Assembly (NCBI GenBank): GCA_048498415.1 | Contig: JBEHYA010000024.1 | Span: 1-23,136, forward strand | Source: JBEHYA01 sp048498415 | Lineage (GTDB): Bacteria; Pseudomonadota; Alphaproteobacteria; UBA9219; RGZA01 | DNA: 23,136 nucleotides | Direction: 5' to 3' | In this document: positions 22,894 to 23,136 of the stretch, one piece after another | How positions within the stretch are numbered: the first letter of the stretch is position 1 | Layout of the letters: each line of letters begins with the position of its first letter | The notes under the pieces: model-generated | The model's database searches: none | The model's input: only the letters and a program-made list of their open reading frames with translations | What the model was told of the DNA's origin: nothing | Program-made: the position numbers and the translations under genes

Positions 22894-23028
22894 CCTAGCT
22901 TTTTAGGGTTTTGGGCTTCTAGCAAGTAAAGAAATGGCCGGTTTTATTGGTATTTATGGGAAAGTTTGGCATTGACGGGGGGCCGCTCAACCCGCTACTT
23001 TCCGGCACCAAATATAAGGATTACGCCG
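22894..23028. other. divergent intergenic region between the Tat protein gene and rpmG
   Basis: This 135-base gap carries the rpmG promoter candidate on its right side and the leader of the Tat gene on its left. Two copies of ctagc lie about 25 bases apart (near 22895 and 22920) and could be a weak direct repeat. Nothing else is recognised. Confidence 0.4.
22972..23001 (+). promoter_or_regulatory. candidate rpmG promoter
   Basis: TTGACG at 22972-22977 and TACTTT at 22996-23001 are separated by 18 bp (17 bp if the -10 is read as CTACTT). The -35 is a near-consensus TTGAC match. They lie 27 bases upstream of the rpmG start, which would give a short leader containing AAGGA, as expected for a ribosomal protein gene. 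Confidence 0.45.
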
Positions 23029-23136
23029 ATGGCTAAAGTAAAGAACGCAATTCACATGGTGAGCTCCGAAGGCTCGGGCTATTTCTACACGACCAAGAAA
23101 AACCCGCGCAAACCGGAAAAGCTGAAGCTCAAGAAG
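23029..23136 (+). CDS. rpmG: 50S ribosomal protein L33, 5' part, cut by window end
   Basis: The first 36 codons of bacterial L33 are present: the start MAKVKNAIHMVSSEGSG, then YFYTTKKNPRKPEKLKLKK. L33 binds 23S rRNA near the E site of the large subunit. The family is normally about 55 residues, so roughly 19 codons lie beyond the edge. YFYTTKKNPR and the KLxLKK stretch are diagnostic. No CxxC zinc motif is seen in the part present, so it is the zinc-free type as far as visible. AAGGA about 10 bases before the ATG supports the start. It is too short here to appear as a long reading frame. Confidence 0.93.
   Translation, partial: MAKVKNAIHMVSSEGSGYFYTTKKNPRKPEKLKLKK

Overview
The window looks like chromosomal DNA of a moderately GC-rich alphaproteobacterium. 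The signs are a class I ribonucleotide reductase large subunit ending in CLAC-Q, a TyrRS-AnmK divergent pair near cysteine desulfurase, Bcp and TsaC genes, and a DmdC-type acyl-CoA dehydrogenase. Family membership below that level cannot be fixed from this sequence. Most of the window is housekeeping. I found no tRNA, rRNA, CRISPR array, transposase or prophage gene.

Layout. Positions 1-655 are a long non-coding control region for nrdA: half of a paired-hairpin repeat at the left edge, then candidate promoters, a perfect DnaA box inside a 20-bp near-palindrome, a structured leader and a 39-codon small ORF in the nrdA frame. Then come nrdA (656-2548), two unrecognised small genes (2628-3425) and nrdB (3542-4504), a dNTP-synthesis block. 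Next are an MgtC/SapB-type membrane protein and an ICMT-like methyltransferase (4691-5899), then a secreted cyclophilin and a small lipoprotein (6056-6940). On the minus strand, a cysteine desulfurase gene runs directly into an HSC20/HscB-like gene (8683-6941). An alpha/beta hydrolase (8914-9585), anmK (minus) and tyrS (plus, divergent from anmK) follow. A large minus-strand AsmA/YhdP-like envelope gene overlaps a GIY-YIG nuclease gene (15704-12220). A plus-strand operon bcp-tsaC-FAD oxidase (15777-18675) has ATGA overlaps. A lytic transglycosylase (minus), an acyl-CoA dehydrogenase (plus), a Tat-exported protein of unknown function (minus) and the start of rpmG at the right edge complete the window.

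The most distinctive structure is a family of 13 short palindromes, each an 8-bp stem with a 4-base loop. They occur as inverted pairs, about 47-58 bp centre to centre, within 15 bp of stop codons at five complete loci; a sixth pair is cut by the left edge. Stem sequences differ between copies but the changes are compensated, which points to selection on the folded form. Other items worth a look are the nrd control region and leader, an HSC20-like protein whose HPD motif reads AND, a 46-nt hairpin in a divergent promoter region, and the unrecognised genes between nrdA and nrdB.
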